A DNA stretch of 6,482 nt, from assembly GCA_945836785.1 (NCBI GenBank), contig CAMAMD010000079.1:1-6482 (forward strand), read 5' to 3'. This document shows, piece after piece, positions 1 to 6,444 of this stretch. Position numbers and translations under genes: made by a program. Below the pieces are notes generated by a model. It saw nothing but the letters and a program-made list of their open reading frames with translations, made no database searches and had not been told where the DNA came from. How positions within the stretch are numbered: position 1 is the first letter of the stretch; the number at the start of each line of letters is the position of its first letter. Source of the stretch: an uncultured Clostridium sp. Lineage in GTDB: Bacteria > Bacillota_A > Clostridia > Lachnospirales > Lachnospiraceae.

Positions 1-30
1 ATAGTAGAGATAAATGTGAACTATTGATAA

Positions 31-59
31 TAGACGTAAGTGGTTTTTAATGTTACAAT
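31..59 (+). promoter_or_regulatory. Probable sigma-A-type promoter of the guaD-xdhABC operon
   Basis: The -10 hexamer TACAAT lies at 54-59 and is preceded directly by TGT (51-53), giving an extended -10. A TAGACG box at 31-36 matches 4 of 6 bases of TTGACA, with a 17-base spacer. Transcription would start near 65-67, about 20 bases before the aptamer, so the whole riboswitch would be in the leader RNA. A TATAAA at 70-75 is an alternative -10 but has no convincing -35. Assigned by consensus match only. Confidence 0.6.
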
Positions 60-85
60 GAAAATACCTTATAAAGGGTTGCTGT

Positions 86-149
86 TTATGTATATGCTGA
101 GGATTGGCTCAGTGTTTCTACCAACTACCGTAAAGAGTTGACTACATAA
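86..149 (+). promoter_or_regulatory. Purine riboswitch aptamer, guanine-class core
   Basis: The three-way junction can be folded by eye. P1 is 86-92 with 143-149 (7 bp). P2 is 97-101 with 108-112, plus a possible G96-T113 wobble. P3 is 122-126 with 136-140. J2/3 carries the family signature GTTTCTAC (114-121), and L3 is CCGTAAA (128-134). GG at 106-107 in L2 can make the loop-loop contacts with CC at 128-129. Aligned with the well-studied xpt aptamer, the ligand-contacting bases U22, U47 and U51 are kept, and the base at position 74 (142) is C, which pairs with guanine or hypoxanthine; adenine riboswitches have U there. P2 is one pair and L2 one base shorter than in xpt. The 3' half overlaps the following terminator. 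Family and C74 rule are established knowledge; the ligand is inferred. Confidence 0.93.
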
Positions 150-171
150 CTTTGTGTAGTCACTCTTTTTT
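135..171 (+). terminator. Riboswitch expression platform: intrinsic terminator overlapping the aptamer
   Basis: The stem pairs GAGT (135-138) with ACTC (162-165) and GACTACA (140-146) with TGTAGTC (155-161), giving 11 pairs with T139 bulged and an 8-base loop (147-154). Six T residues follow (166-171). The 5' arm is made of the aptamer's own P3 3' strand, J3/1 and the start of the P1 3' strand, so aptamer and terminator exclude each other. The aptamer itself is the antiterminator; no third strand is needed. This arrangement predicts that ligand binding lets RNA polymerase read through into guaD, as in the adenine-responsive pbuE switch. Confidence 0.87.
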
Positions 172-201
172 ATTTGTCTAAAAAGAAAGGCAGAGTTTTT
201 G

Positions 202-1494
202 ATGAAAACAAAACAATTCGTGTATGGAATCAAAGGTAATATCGTATATAGTAAATATCCGGAAAAGATAGAAATATGTGATAATAGTTATCTGCTGTAT
301 GAAGGAAATAAAATTATAGGAGTATTTTCAAAGATTCCGGATACGTACTCAGAAATTCAGGTGAAAGATTATGGTGATCGTTTGATTATTCCGGGATTAG
401 TGGATTTGCATGTGCATGCGCCACAATACGCCTTTAGAGGTTTGGGAATGGATTTGGAATTGCTTGATTGGCTTAATACAAATACATTTCCCGAAGAAGC
501 AAAGTATAAGGACCCGGAATATGCACAGAAGGCCTACAGGATATTTGTAGATAATCTGAGAAAGGGAGCGACAACGCGAGCTTGTATTTTTGCTACAATT
601 CATAGAAAGTCGACGATGATCTTGATGGATTTACTGGAAAAGTCGGGACTTTCTACAATGGTTGGCAAAGTAAATATGGATAGAAATGCTCCGGATTATT
701 TAATCGAACATACAGAGGAATCTGTTGATGAGACTGTTGAATGGATAGAAGAGGTTATGGCGAAGAAATACAGCCATACACGTCCGATTCTGACACCCCG
801 GTTTATTCCGAGTTGTACAGATGAATTGATGAAACGGTTAAAAATGATTCAAAAAAGTTATCAATTACCGGTGCAGTCACATTTGTCAGAGAATTATGGA
901 GAAATCGCATGGGTAAAAGAATTATGTCCGGAATCAGCATTTTATGGGGATGCATATGATCAGGTCGGTTTGTTTGGAAAAGATTGTAAGACTTTAATGG
1001 CGCACTGTGTTCATTCAGATGAAGAGGAAGTTAAACGTATAAAAGAAAATGGTGTCTATGTTGTACACTGTCCCGAATCGAATACCAATCTGTCATCGGG
1101 TGTTGCTCCGATCCGCACATATCTTGATGAGGGAATTCATGTAGGTATTGGAAGTGATGTGGCGGGAGGGGCAACGGAAAATCTATTTGCAGCAATGACA
1201 TATGCAATTCAGGCTTCAAAGCTTCGATGGCGATTACAGGATGATTCACTGAAACCGTTAACTGTTGCAGAAGCATTTTATATTGCAACAAAAGGGGGCG
1301 GAGAATTTTTCGGAAAGGTAGGAAGTTTTGAACCGGGATATGAAGTAGATGCAGTAGTGTTGGATGACAGCAGGCTTTTGCACCCGCAGGAATTAACAGT
1401 GCAGCAGAGACTTGAACGTATGATATATCTTTCGGATGATCGTGAGATTTATGCTAAATACGTAGCAGGAGAAAAATTGTTTGAGAGGGGATGA
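202..1494 (+). CDS. guaD: Guanine deaminase
   Basis: A 430-residue zinc-dependent amidohydrolase (COG0402 family) of the usual guanine deaminase length. It hydrolyses guanine to xanthine plus ammonia in the cytoplasm. Visible metal and active-site residues are the HVH pair at H70/H72 within PGLVDLHVHAPQ, H227 in QSHLSE with E230, H268 in MAHCVH, and D319 in GIGSDVAGG. The segment after the HVH pair (YAFRG..LELLDWLN..TFPEE) and HCPESN..LSSG are typical of guanine deaminases rather than SsnA or atrazine-type hydrolases. I chose ATG 202 over the in-frame TTG at 199. The AAAGG at 186-190 is 11 bases from the ATG and 8 from the TTG, so a one-residue longer form is possible. It is first in the operon, behind the purine riboswitch, and its product feeds the xanthine dehydrogenase encoded 4 bp downstream. 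Confidence 0.93.
   Translation: MKTKQFVYGIKGNIVYSKYPEKIEICDNSYLLYEGNKIIGVFSKIPDTYSEIQVKDYGDRLIIPGLVDLHVHAPQYAFRGLGMDLELLDWLNTNTFPEEAKYKDPEYAQKAYRIFVDNLRKGATTRACIFATIHRKSTMILMDLLEKSGLSTMVGKVNMDRNAPDYLIEHTEESVDETVEWIEEVMAKKYSHTRPILTPRFIPSCTDELMKRLKMIQKSYQLPVQSHLSENYGEIAWVKELCPESAFYGDAYDQVGLFGKDCKTLMAHCVHSDEEEVKRIKENGVYVVHCPESNTNLSSGVAPIRTYLDEGIHVGIGSDVAGGATENLFAAMTYAIQASKLRWRLQDDSLKPLTVAEAFYIATKGGGEFFGKVGSFEPGYEVDAVVLDDSRLLHPQELTVQQRLERMIYLSDDREIYAKYVAGEKLFERG
1483..1490 (+). promoter_or_regulatory. Ribosome binding site that fixes the xdhA start
   Basis: GAGAGGGG lies inside the last codons of guaD, 8 bases before ATG 1499. An in-frame TTG at 1481 would put the start before this site and has no Shine-Dalgarno of its own in good position, so ATG 1499 is preferred. 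Placement inside guaD suggests translational coupling. Confidence 0.7.
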
Positions 1495-1498
1495 GGTA

Positions 1499-3784
1499 AT
1501 GTATGTAGGTAAAAATATGCCTAGAGTGGATGCGTATGATAAAGTTACCGGGCGCACAAAATATACAGACGATTTTTGTGATAAGGAAGCTTATGTAGCA
1601 CGTATTGTTCATGCCACGATTGCACATGGAAAAGTGGCAGCAATTGATACTTCTGAAGCTGAAAAGATTCCGGGTGTTATTAAAATCTGCACATGTTTTG
1701 ACGTTACAGAAAAGCATTATTTTCCAACGGCAGGTCATCCTTGGTGTACGGAACCGTCACATCAGGACGTGGCAGACCGACTGGTATTGACGGATGAGGT
1801 TCGATTTTATGGCGATGATATTGCGGCGGTTATAGCTGAGGATGATGTTTCTGCTGCGCAGGCCATAAGAAAAATTAAAGTTGAATATGAAGAATATCCA
1901 TTTGTCCTGGATGTACAGGAAGCGATGAAAGACGGGGCACCGCAGATCCATAAGGAATATCCGAATAATATCTTGAAGCACACACAGCGCTATCAAGGTA
2001 ATTATGAAGAAGCGATAAAAGAAGAAGGTCTTATCAAGGTAGAAGGCTGGTATGATACACCCGTAGTCCAGCACTGTCATATTGAAAATTTTATCTGCAC
2101 AGCAAAAATGGAAAACGGACGGCTTACAGTCGTATCTTCCACACAGATTCCGCATATTGTTCGCCGGGGAATCGGTCAGGCACTTGGAATGGATTGGGGA
2201 AAGATTCGTGTCATTAAACCTTATATCGGCGGCGGTTTTGGAAATAAACAGGATATTCTTTATGAACCACTGTGCGCCTGGCTTTGCCTGCAGGTCGGAG
2301 GCCATCTGGTAAAACTGGATGTTCCCCGGGAAGAAACATTTTATTGCAATCGTACGCGTCATGCTATTCGTTCCCATATTATTTCCTGGGTTCGCAAGGA
2401 CGGTACATTTGCAGCCAGAAAACTTGAAGCCTTTTCCGATCAGGGCGCTTATGCTTCTCACGGCCATAGTATCGCAGCAAAAGGAGCCAATTGTTTTCAT
2501 CAACTCTATCCGTGCGAGAACGTGGAAGTTGATGCATATACAGTATTTACGAATAAGGCTGTTGCAGGTGCCATGCGTGGTTATGGTATTCCGCAAGCTA
2601 TGTGGGCTGTGGAATCGCACACAGATGAGGTGGCAAAAGCTATCGGTATGGATCCTGTTGAATTTCGTCGTAAAAATCTGATGCCAAAGGGATGTATTGA
2701 TCCGTTTTCAAAAAATGAATTATATGATGATACCTTCAATCAATGTCTGGATAAAGCAATTGAATCTATTGGATGGAATGAAAAAGTCAAGAAGTATCAG
2801 AATCAAACAGGTCCGATTCGTAAGGGAATCGGTGTTGCGGTATTTTGGTATAACACGGCAGTATGGCCGATTTCTTTAGAATCATCGTCTTGTCGTATGG
2901 TCATGAATCAGGATGGTTCTATTCAGGTGCAGCTTGGGGAAACGGAGATTGGTCAGGGAGCTGATACAGCATTTGCCGCAATGGCAGCGGATGTACTTGG
3001 TATTAAGATGGATGAAGTACATATCATATCTTGTCAGGATACAGATATAACGCCTTTTGGCACAGGTGCCTACGCCTCACGCCAGACCTATACAGCCGGT
3101 TTTTCCATAAGACAGACAGGGCTGGCACTGAAGGAAAGGATTCTTAAGTATGCTTATGAGCTTACAAGAATGCCGGCATATAAACTTGATATCGTGAACA
3201 GTAATATTGTGCGTGTATCGGATGGGCGTGTACTGATGTCGCTGAAAGAATTGGCAACAGAAGCTCTTTACAGCCTTACACATAGTGAGCATTTTCATGC
3301 TGAAACAACAGCTCAGATTAAGTCGAATGCGTATTCATTCGGCTGCACGATCGCAGAGGTGGAAGTTGATATACCGGCTTGTAAAGTTCAGCTGATCGAT
3401 ATTGTCAACGTTCATGATTGCGGCAGACTTATAAACCCGGCACTGGCGGAAGCACAGGTACACGGAGGTATGAGTATGGCAATAGGTTATGGTCTGTCAG
3501 AACAGCTTATTTTCGATGAAAAGACAGGGCGTCCGTTGAATAATAACTTACTTGATTACAAAATTTCTACATTTATGGATCATCCAAGGCTTAAAGGATT
3601 GTTTGTTGAAAATGAAGAACCAACGAGCGCATTTGGAACCAAATCTTTGGGTGAACCTCCGACATGTTCTGTAGCACCGGCTATTCGTAATGCGGTATAT
3701 CAGGCAACGGGTGTATTTATTAATGAAGCCCCAATGACACCACATATTCTTTTTAAATATTTCAAAGAAAAAGGGCTTATTTAG
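1499..3784 (+). CDS. xdhA: Xanthine dehydrogenase, molybdenum-binding subunit
   Basis: A 761-residue large subunit of a three-subunit xanthine dehydrogenase, close in length and motif order to E. coli XdhA. It carries the molybdopterin site where xanthine or hypoxanthine is hydroxylated. An N-terminal hammerhead domain (about 12-120) is followed by two Mo-cofactor-binding domains. Motifs seen: GGGFGNKQD (244-252), AMRGYGIPQ (from 358, with R360), GQGADT (485-490), GTGAYASRQ (521-529), the DCGR..NP..AQVHGG stretch, and KSLGEPP with the expected catalytic base E719. The position that is Glu after GGFGGK in the animal enzyme is Gln251 here, which I recall also for E. coli XdhA. ATG 1499 is preferred to TTG 1481. 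It ends 16 bp before xdhB. The family is clear; exact substrate among purines is inferred from guaD and the riboswitch. Confidence 0.92.
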   Translation: MYVGKNMPRVDAYDKVTGRTKYTDDFCDKEAYVARIVHATIAHGKVAAIDTSEAEKIPGVIKICTCFDVTEKHYFPTAGHPWCTEPSHQDVADRLVLTDEVRFYGDDIAAVIAEDDVSAAQAIRKIKVEYEEYPFVLDVQEAMKDGAPQIHKEYPNNILKHTQRYQGNYEEAIKEEGLIKVEGWYDTPVVQHCHIENFICTAKMENGRLTVVSSTQIPHIVRRGIGQALGMDWGKIRVIKPYIGGGFGNKQDILYEPLCAWLCLQVGGHLVKLDVPREETFYCNRTRHAIRSHIISWVRKDGTFAARKLEAFSDQGAYASHGHSIAAKGANCFHQLYPCENVEVDAYTVFTNKAVAGAMRGYGIPQAMWAVESHTDEVAKAIGMDPVEFRRKNLMPKGCIDPFSKNELYDDTFNQCLDKAIESIGWNEKVKKYQNQTGPIRKGIGVAVFWYNTAVWPISLESSSCRMVMNQDGSIQVQLGETEIGQGADTAFAAMAADVLGIKMDEVHIISCQDTDITPFGTGAYASRQTYTAGFSIRQTGLALKERILKYAYELTRMPAYKLDIVNSNIVRVSDGRVLMSLKELATEALYSLTHSEHFHAETTAQIKSNAYSFGCTIAEVEVDIPACKVQLIDIVNVHDCGRLINPALAEAQVHGGMSMAIGYGLSEQLIFDEKTGRPLNNNLLDYKISTFMDHPRLKGLFVENEEPTSAFGTKSLGEPPTCSVAPAIRNAVYQATGVFINEAPMTPHILFKYFKEKGLI

Positions 3785-3800
3785 CAGGAGGTATAAACTT

Positions 3801-4688
3801 ATGTATGATATAAAAGCACTTTATGAAGCTGACAGTGTGGAAGATGCGGTGAGACTTCGCCTGAAATATCCGGAAGCCCAGATTATCGCTGGCGGAAGTG
3901 ATGTTCTGGTGCAGGTACGAGAGGGGAAACGTGCGGGAAAGGAACTGATCAGCATATATGGGATTGATTCTATGCGTGGCGTTTGTTATGAAGAAGACGG
4001 AGCAATCCGCATTGGGTCACTTACAAGTTTTTCACATATTACAAAGGATCCTATTATTCAGAAACATATGAATGTTCTTGGAGAAGCAGTCGATATGATT
4101 GGCGGGCCGCAGATTCGTAATCTTGGAACGATCGGAGGCAACACATGTAATGGGGTTACGTCTGCAGACTCTGCTTCTACGCTTCATGCCTGGGATGCAA
4201 TCGTGGAACTTACAGGTGCTAAGGGTGTTCGTCGTATTCCGATTAAAGAGTTCTATATTAAAGCAGGTGTGGTCGATCTGAAACCGGATGAGATTCAGAC
4301 AGCAATCATTATTCCTAAACAATCCTATGAGGGGTATAAAGGACATTATATTAAATATGCTATGCGCAATGCAATGGACATAGCAACACTGGGATGCTCG
4401 GTAAATGTTAAATTGTCAGAAGATAAAATGATCATGGAAGATGTTCGTATTGCCTACGGTGTAGCCGGACCGGTTCCGATGCGTTGTCCGTCGGCAGAAG
4501 CAGCTGCAAAAGGCAAATCGGTATCGATGGATATAATAAAAGCATTTGCCGGCGCAGTTCTTAACGATATAAATCCACGCGATAGCTGGCGCGCGTCCAA
4601 AGCTTTCCGTGAACATATCGCAACAGTACTTGCAGAACGTTGTTTATTAGAATCGATCCGCTTATCAGGGGGTGAATGTGATGAGTAA
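3801..4688 (+). CDS. xdhB: Xanthine dehydrogenase, FAD-binding subunit
   Basis: A 295-residue medium subunit (CoxM/CutM family, normal length) that binds FAD and passes electrons from the iron-sulfur clusters to NAD or another acceptor. The two FAD-contact motifs are present: AGGSDVLVQ (30-38), and GGPQIRNLGTIGGN (101-114) followed by CNG.TSADSA. The C-terminal part carries the YAMRNAMDIATLGC and SWRASKAFREH stretches that mark E. coli XdhB-type proteins. I see no NAD-site feature that settles the electron acceptor. The start ATG has a full AGGAGG at 3786-3791, 9 bases upstream, the best ribosome binding site in the operon. The last 8 bp overlap the start of xdhC. Confidence 0.92.
   Translation: MYDIKALYEADSVEDAVRLRLKYPEAQIIAGGSDVLVQVREGKRAGKELISIYGIDSMRGVCYEEDGAIRIGSLTSFSHITKDPIIQKHMNVLGEAVDMIGGPQIRNLGTIGGNTCNGVTSADSASTLHAWDAIVELTGAKGVRRIPIKEFYIKAGVVDLKPDEIQTAIIIPKQSYEGYKGHYIKYAMRNAMDIATLGCSVNVKLSEDKMIMEDVRIAYGVAGPVPMRCPSAEAAAKGKSVSMDIIKAFAGAVLNDINPRDSWRASKAFREHIATVLAERCLLESIRLSGGECDE
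4668..4675 (+). promoter_or_regulatory. Ribosome binding site that fixes the xdhC start
   Basis: GGGGGTGA, near the anti-Shine-Dalgarno complement GGAGGTGA, sits within the 3' end of xdhB, 5 bases before ATG 4681. The in-frame GTG codons at 4672 and 4678 are within or right beside this site and are unlikely starts. Confidence 0.65.
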
Positions 4689-5190
4689 GCATCAATATAA
4701 ATTAGTATCATTTATACTTAATGGAAAAGAAGTTGAGAAAGTAGTTGATGTAAGGGCTTCACTTACAGACATGCTGCGCGACGATTATCATATGACCTCT
4801 GTAAAAAAAGGCTGTGAAGTGGGAGAGTGCGGTGCATGTAACGTAATTATTGACGGTGAATGTTTTAATTCATGTCTGTATCTTGCGGTGTGGGCAGAAG
4901 GTAAACATATTAAAACTGTAGAAGGTTTGTCAGGACCAAACGGAGAGCTTTCGGATATTCAACAGGCATTTATTGATGAAGCGGCCGTACAGTGTGGTTT
5001 CTGTACACCCGGATTTATTATGAGTGCAATTGAGATTCTGGAGATGAATCGTGAAATACCGGATGATGAACTGCGAAAATTGTTATCGGGACATCTGTGC
5101 CGATGCACCGGGTATGAAAACATTTTTCGGGCAGTTAAAAAAACGATGCTCCGCAGACTCGGAAAAGAAAAAGAAGCAGATTTGGTGTAA
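4681..5190 (+). CDS. xdhC: Xanthine dehydrogenase, 2Fe-2S subunit
   Basis: A 169-residue small subunit (CoxS family, about 10 residues longer than E. coli XdhC) that carries two 2Fe-2S clusters linking the molybdenum site to FAD. The N-terminal plant-ferredoxin-like domain has cluster ligands C45, C50, C53 (GCEVGECGAC) and C65 (SCLYLA). The C-terminal helical domain has C105 and C108 (QCGFCTPG) and C140 and C142 (LCRCTGY). All eight ligands are present; Q104 before the CxxC is the usual family residue near the molybdopterin. C61 is an extra non-ligand cysteine. ATG 4681 overlaps the end of xdhB by 8 bp, indicating coupled translation. The basic tail after residue 150 (KKTMLRRLGKEKE) has no assigned role. 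The name follows E. coli order and is not the unrelated XdhC/CoxF maturation factor. Confidence 0.92.
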   Translation: MSKHQYKLVSFILNGKEVEKVVDVRASLTDMLRDDYHMTSVKKGCEVGECGACNVIIDGECFNSCLYLAVWAEGKHIKTVEGLSGPNGELSDIQQAFIDEAAVQCGFCTPGFIMSAIEILEMNREIPDDELRKLLSGHLCRCTGYENIFRAVKKTMLRRLGKEKEADLV

Positions 5191-5210
5191 AAATATTCGG
5201 ATAGGGTAAA

Positions 5211-5246
5211 CCATATTGGATAAAGCAGGAATTTATCCTTTTATGG
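5211..5246 (+). terminator. Imperfect hairpin after xdhC, possible weak terminator
   Basis: GGATAAA (5218-5224) pairs with TTTATCC (5232-5238) around a 7-base loop, followed by TTTT. An outer arm CCATA (5211-5215) can pair with TATGG (5242-5246) across a small internal loop. The stem is AT-rich and the T-run is only four bases, so termination may be partial. It is the only terminator-like element between the xdh operon and the lipoprotein gene. Confidence 0.45.
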
Positions 5247-5279
5247 AAATTTTATGCAGATTTAATGGATAAGATGCGT

Positions 5280-5285
5280 TATAAT
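5280..5285 (+). promoter_or_regulatory. Probable -10 box of the lipoprotein gene promoter
   Basis: A perfect TATAAT lies 45 bases before the lipoprotein start codon. No good -35 is present at 16-18 bases; TGCAGA at 5255-5260 is a weak candidate with a 19-base spacer. Together with the upstream hairpin this suggests the lipoprotein gene has its own transcript. Confidence 0.45.
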
Positions 5286-5330
5286 ACAATTAACACGAAT
5301 TATGTATGAAATTAAGAAGGGGGAAGGATT

Positions 5331-6398
5331 ATGAAAAAGATAATGACATTATTCGTTGTATGTATGATGTGCCTGTCACTGGTCGGATGTGCTCCGGCGG
5401 TTATGGGTTACCCGATGGCCGGTCAGATCCAGAACAGCTGGCCCTATTTAACGATCCAGTCTTCAAAAATGAGTCAGAAGACTTCAACACCTAAACTGGA
5501 ATCAAATTCGGCACTTGTGACAGTTGACGGTGAGACAGAGTTATTTTATTTAGCAAATGCGGAGTTTTCTACAGATCATTATTCTCTTGGTAGTGGTAAT
5601 AATCGGGTAAACGTTTATCGTGACAAATTCGATGATGTACAGTTTTATAGTTATGATTCAGAGGGACGAGTTGATAAAAGCCTTTCGTTTCGTTTACATA
5701 CTGTAGGCGGAAGAGCTGAAAAAGGAAAGATTCAGACACAGGATGATTTCACAAAAACCGGAGAGGGCCGTAATGGAGATGTATCTTTTACATTTAGTAC
5801 AGCAACAGGTGTATGGTCGGAAACTGATAGTTGTTTAGTAGAAAATCAAAACGATTATACTATAGAGATTGTTGAAGTCATTGAACCGGAGAAAACCTAT
5901 CGTATTCGCGGCACCTTTAAACCTCACGCTGCCAGTACCGTTGGTTCGAACAATAATAATGAAAAAACAAATGATGTGGAATTTGAGGCGCTTTTCACGA
6001 TAGGTGAAGTACATTCTGTTGTAAACTCTCACGGTGACTCGGGAAACCTTTCCAGCGCATACAAAATCCGAAGTGATGAAGGCAGTAATGGAAGCAGTGG
6101 TGGAAGCAGCAGTGATGACAGCAGTGATGTCAGCAACGGCGGCAGCAGTGAAAGCAGCGGTGAAAGTAAAGGCAGTAATCCTTATGATACAAAACATGTA
6201 TGCGGCGGCTGTAATGGCAAAAAGGTTCTTACTTGTCCGGTATGTCATGGATTAAAAACGTGCATGACATGCAATGGTGACGGATATAGTAATGGTATGA
6301 AATGTATTTCATGCAATAAAAAGGGAATATGCAGTAATTGCAGAGGTAAAGGTGAAGTGAAGTGTACGACCTGTAGCGGTAAGGGATATCGTTATTAA
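5331..6398 (+). CDS. Surface lipoprotein with a DnaJ-type cysteine-rich zinc-finger-like tail, function unknown
   Basis: A 355-residue protein I cannot name. Residues 1-19 form a lipoprotein signal peptide (MKK, hydrophobic core, lipobox LVG before C20), so it should be anchored outside the membrane. Residues 21 to about 250 look beta-rich and match no family I recognise. Residues 251-283 are a Ser/Gly/Asp linker. The tail (291-348) has six CXXC pairs (291/294, 302/305, 311/314, 325/328, 334/337, 345/348), three followed by xGxG as in the DnaJ zinc-binding region; DnaJ normally has four such pairs and there is no J domain here. The pairs would most simply bind three zinc ions, or form disulfides outside the cell. 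ATG 5331 follows a strong AAGGGGGAAGG (5317-5327). No functional link to the purine operon is shown. Confidence 0.85.
   Translation: MKKIMTLFVVCMMCLSLVGCAPAVMGYPMAGQIQNSWPYLTIQSSKMSQKTSTPKLESNSALVTVDGETELFYLANAEFSTDHYSLGSGNNRVNVYRDKFDDVQFYSYDSEGRVDKSLSFRLHTVGGRAEKGKIQTQDDFTKTGEGRNGDVSFTFSTATGVWSETDSCLVENQNDYTIEIVEVIEPEKTYRIRGTFKPHAASTVGSNNNNEKTNDVEFEALFTIGEVHSVVNSHGDSGNLSSAYKIRSDEGSNGSSGGSSSDDSSDVSNGGSSESSGESKGSNPYDTKHVCGGCNGKKVLTCPVCHGLKTCMTCNGDGYSNGMKCISCNKKGICSNCRGKGEVKCTTCSGKGYRY
6081..6176 (+). repeat. Low-complexity Ser/Gly-coding microrepeat
   Basis: Imperfect repeats of AGCAGTG and GGCAGC units encode the flexible linker of the lipoprotein (residues 251-282). It is richer in G than the flanks and may vary in length between strains by slippage. 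It appears to be an interdomain spacer, not a mobile or regulatory repeat. Confidence 0.7.
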
Positions 6399-6404
6399 GT
6401 GAAG

Positions 6405-6444
6405 AAAAATCGGTACGTAGATAAATATCTATGTACCGATTTTT
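6405..6444 (+). terminator. Strong intrinsic terminator, possibly bidirectional
   Basis: A 13-bp stem (6410-6422 with 6427-6439, one G-T wobble) closes on a 4-base loop. It is flanked by AAAAA (6405-6409) and TTTTT (6440-6444), which extend the pairing. It begins 7 bases after the lipoprotein stop codon. The A-run on the left means it could also end transcription coming from the other strand; no opposing gene is visible in the last 38 bases. Confidence 0.85.

Noticed and set aside
70..75. TATAAA as the -10 box of the guaD operon
   Set aside because: No matching -35 at proper distance, while TACAAT at 54-59 has an extended TG and a fair -35 with a 17-base spacer. It cannot be fully excluded.
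1481..1498. Upstream TTG start for xdhA, overlapping guaD
   Set aside because: The GAGAGGGG ribosome binding site lies downstream of the TTG and at ideal distance from ATG 1499; the conserved family start region also begins at MYVGKN.
1757..2620. Long open frame of 287 codons on the minus strand inside xdhA
   Set aside because: It lies fully antisense to a well-conserved Mo-subunit region, has no recognisable motif and no convincing ribosome binding site. It is a shadow frame.
6081..6176. Possible CRISPR or tandem-repeat array
   Set aside because: The units are short, imperfect, in frame and without spacers; they encode a Ser/Gly linker.
5835..6248. Minus-strand open frame of 137 codons and a plus-strand 73-codon frame (6034-6255) over the lipoprotein linker
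   Set aside because: Both are Ala/Thr/Val-rich products of the low-complexity AGC/GGC repeat read in other frames; the lipoprotein frame has a signal peptide, ribosome binding site and ordered CXXC motifs.
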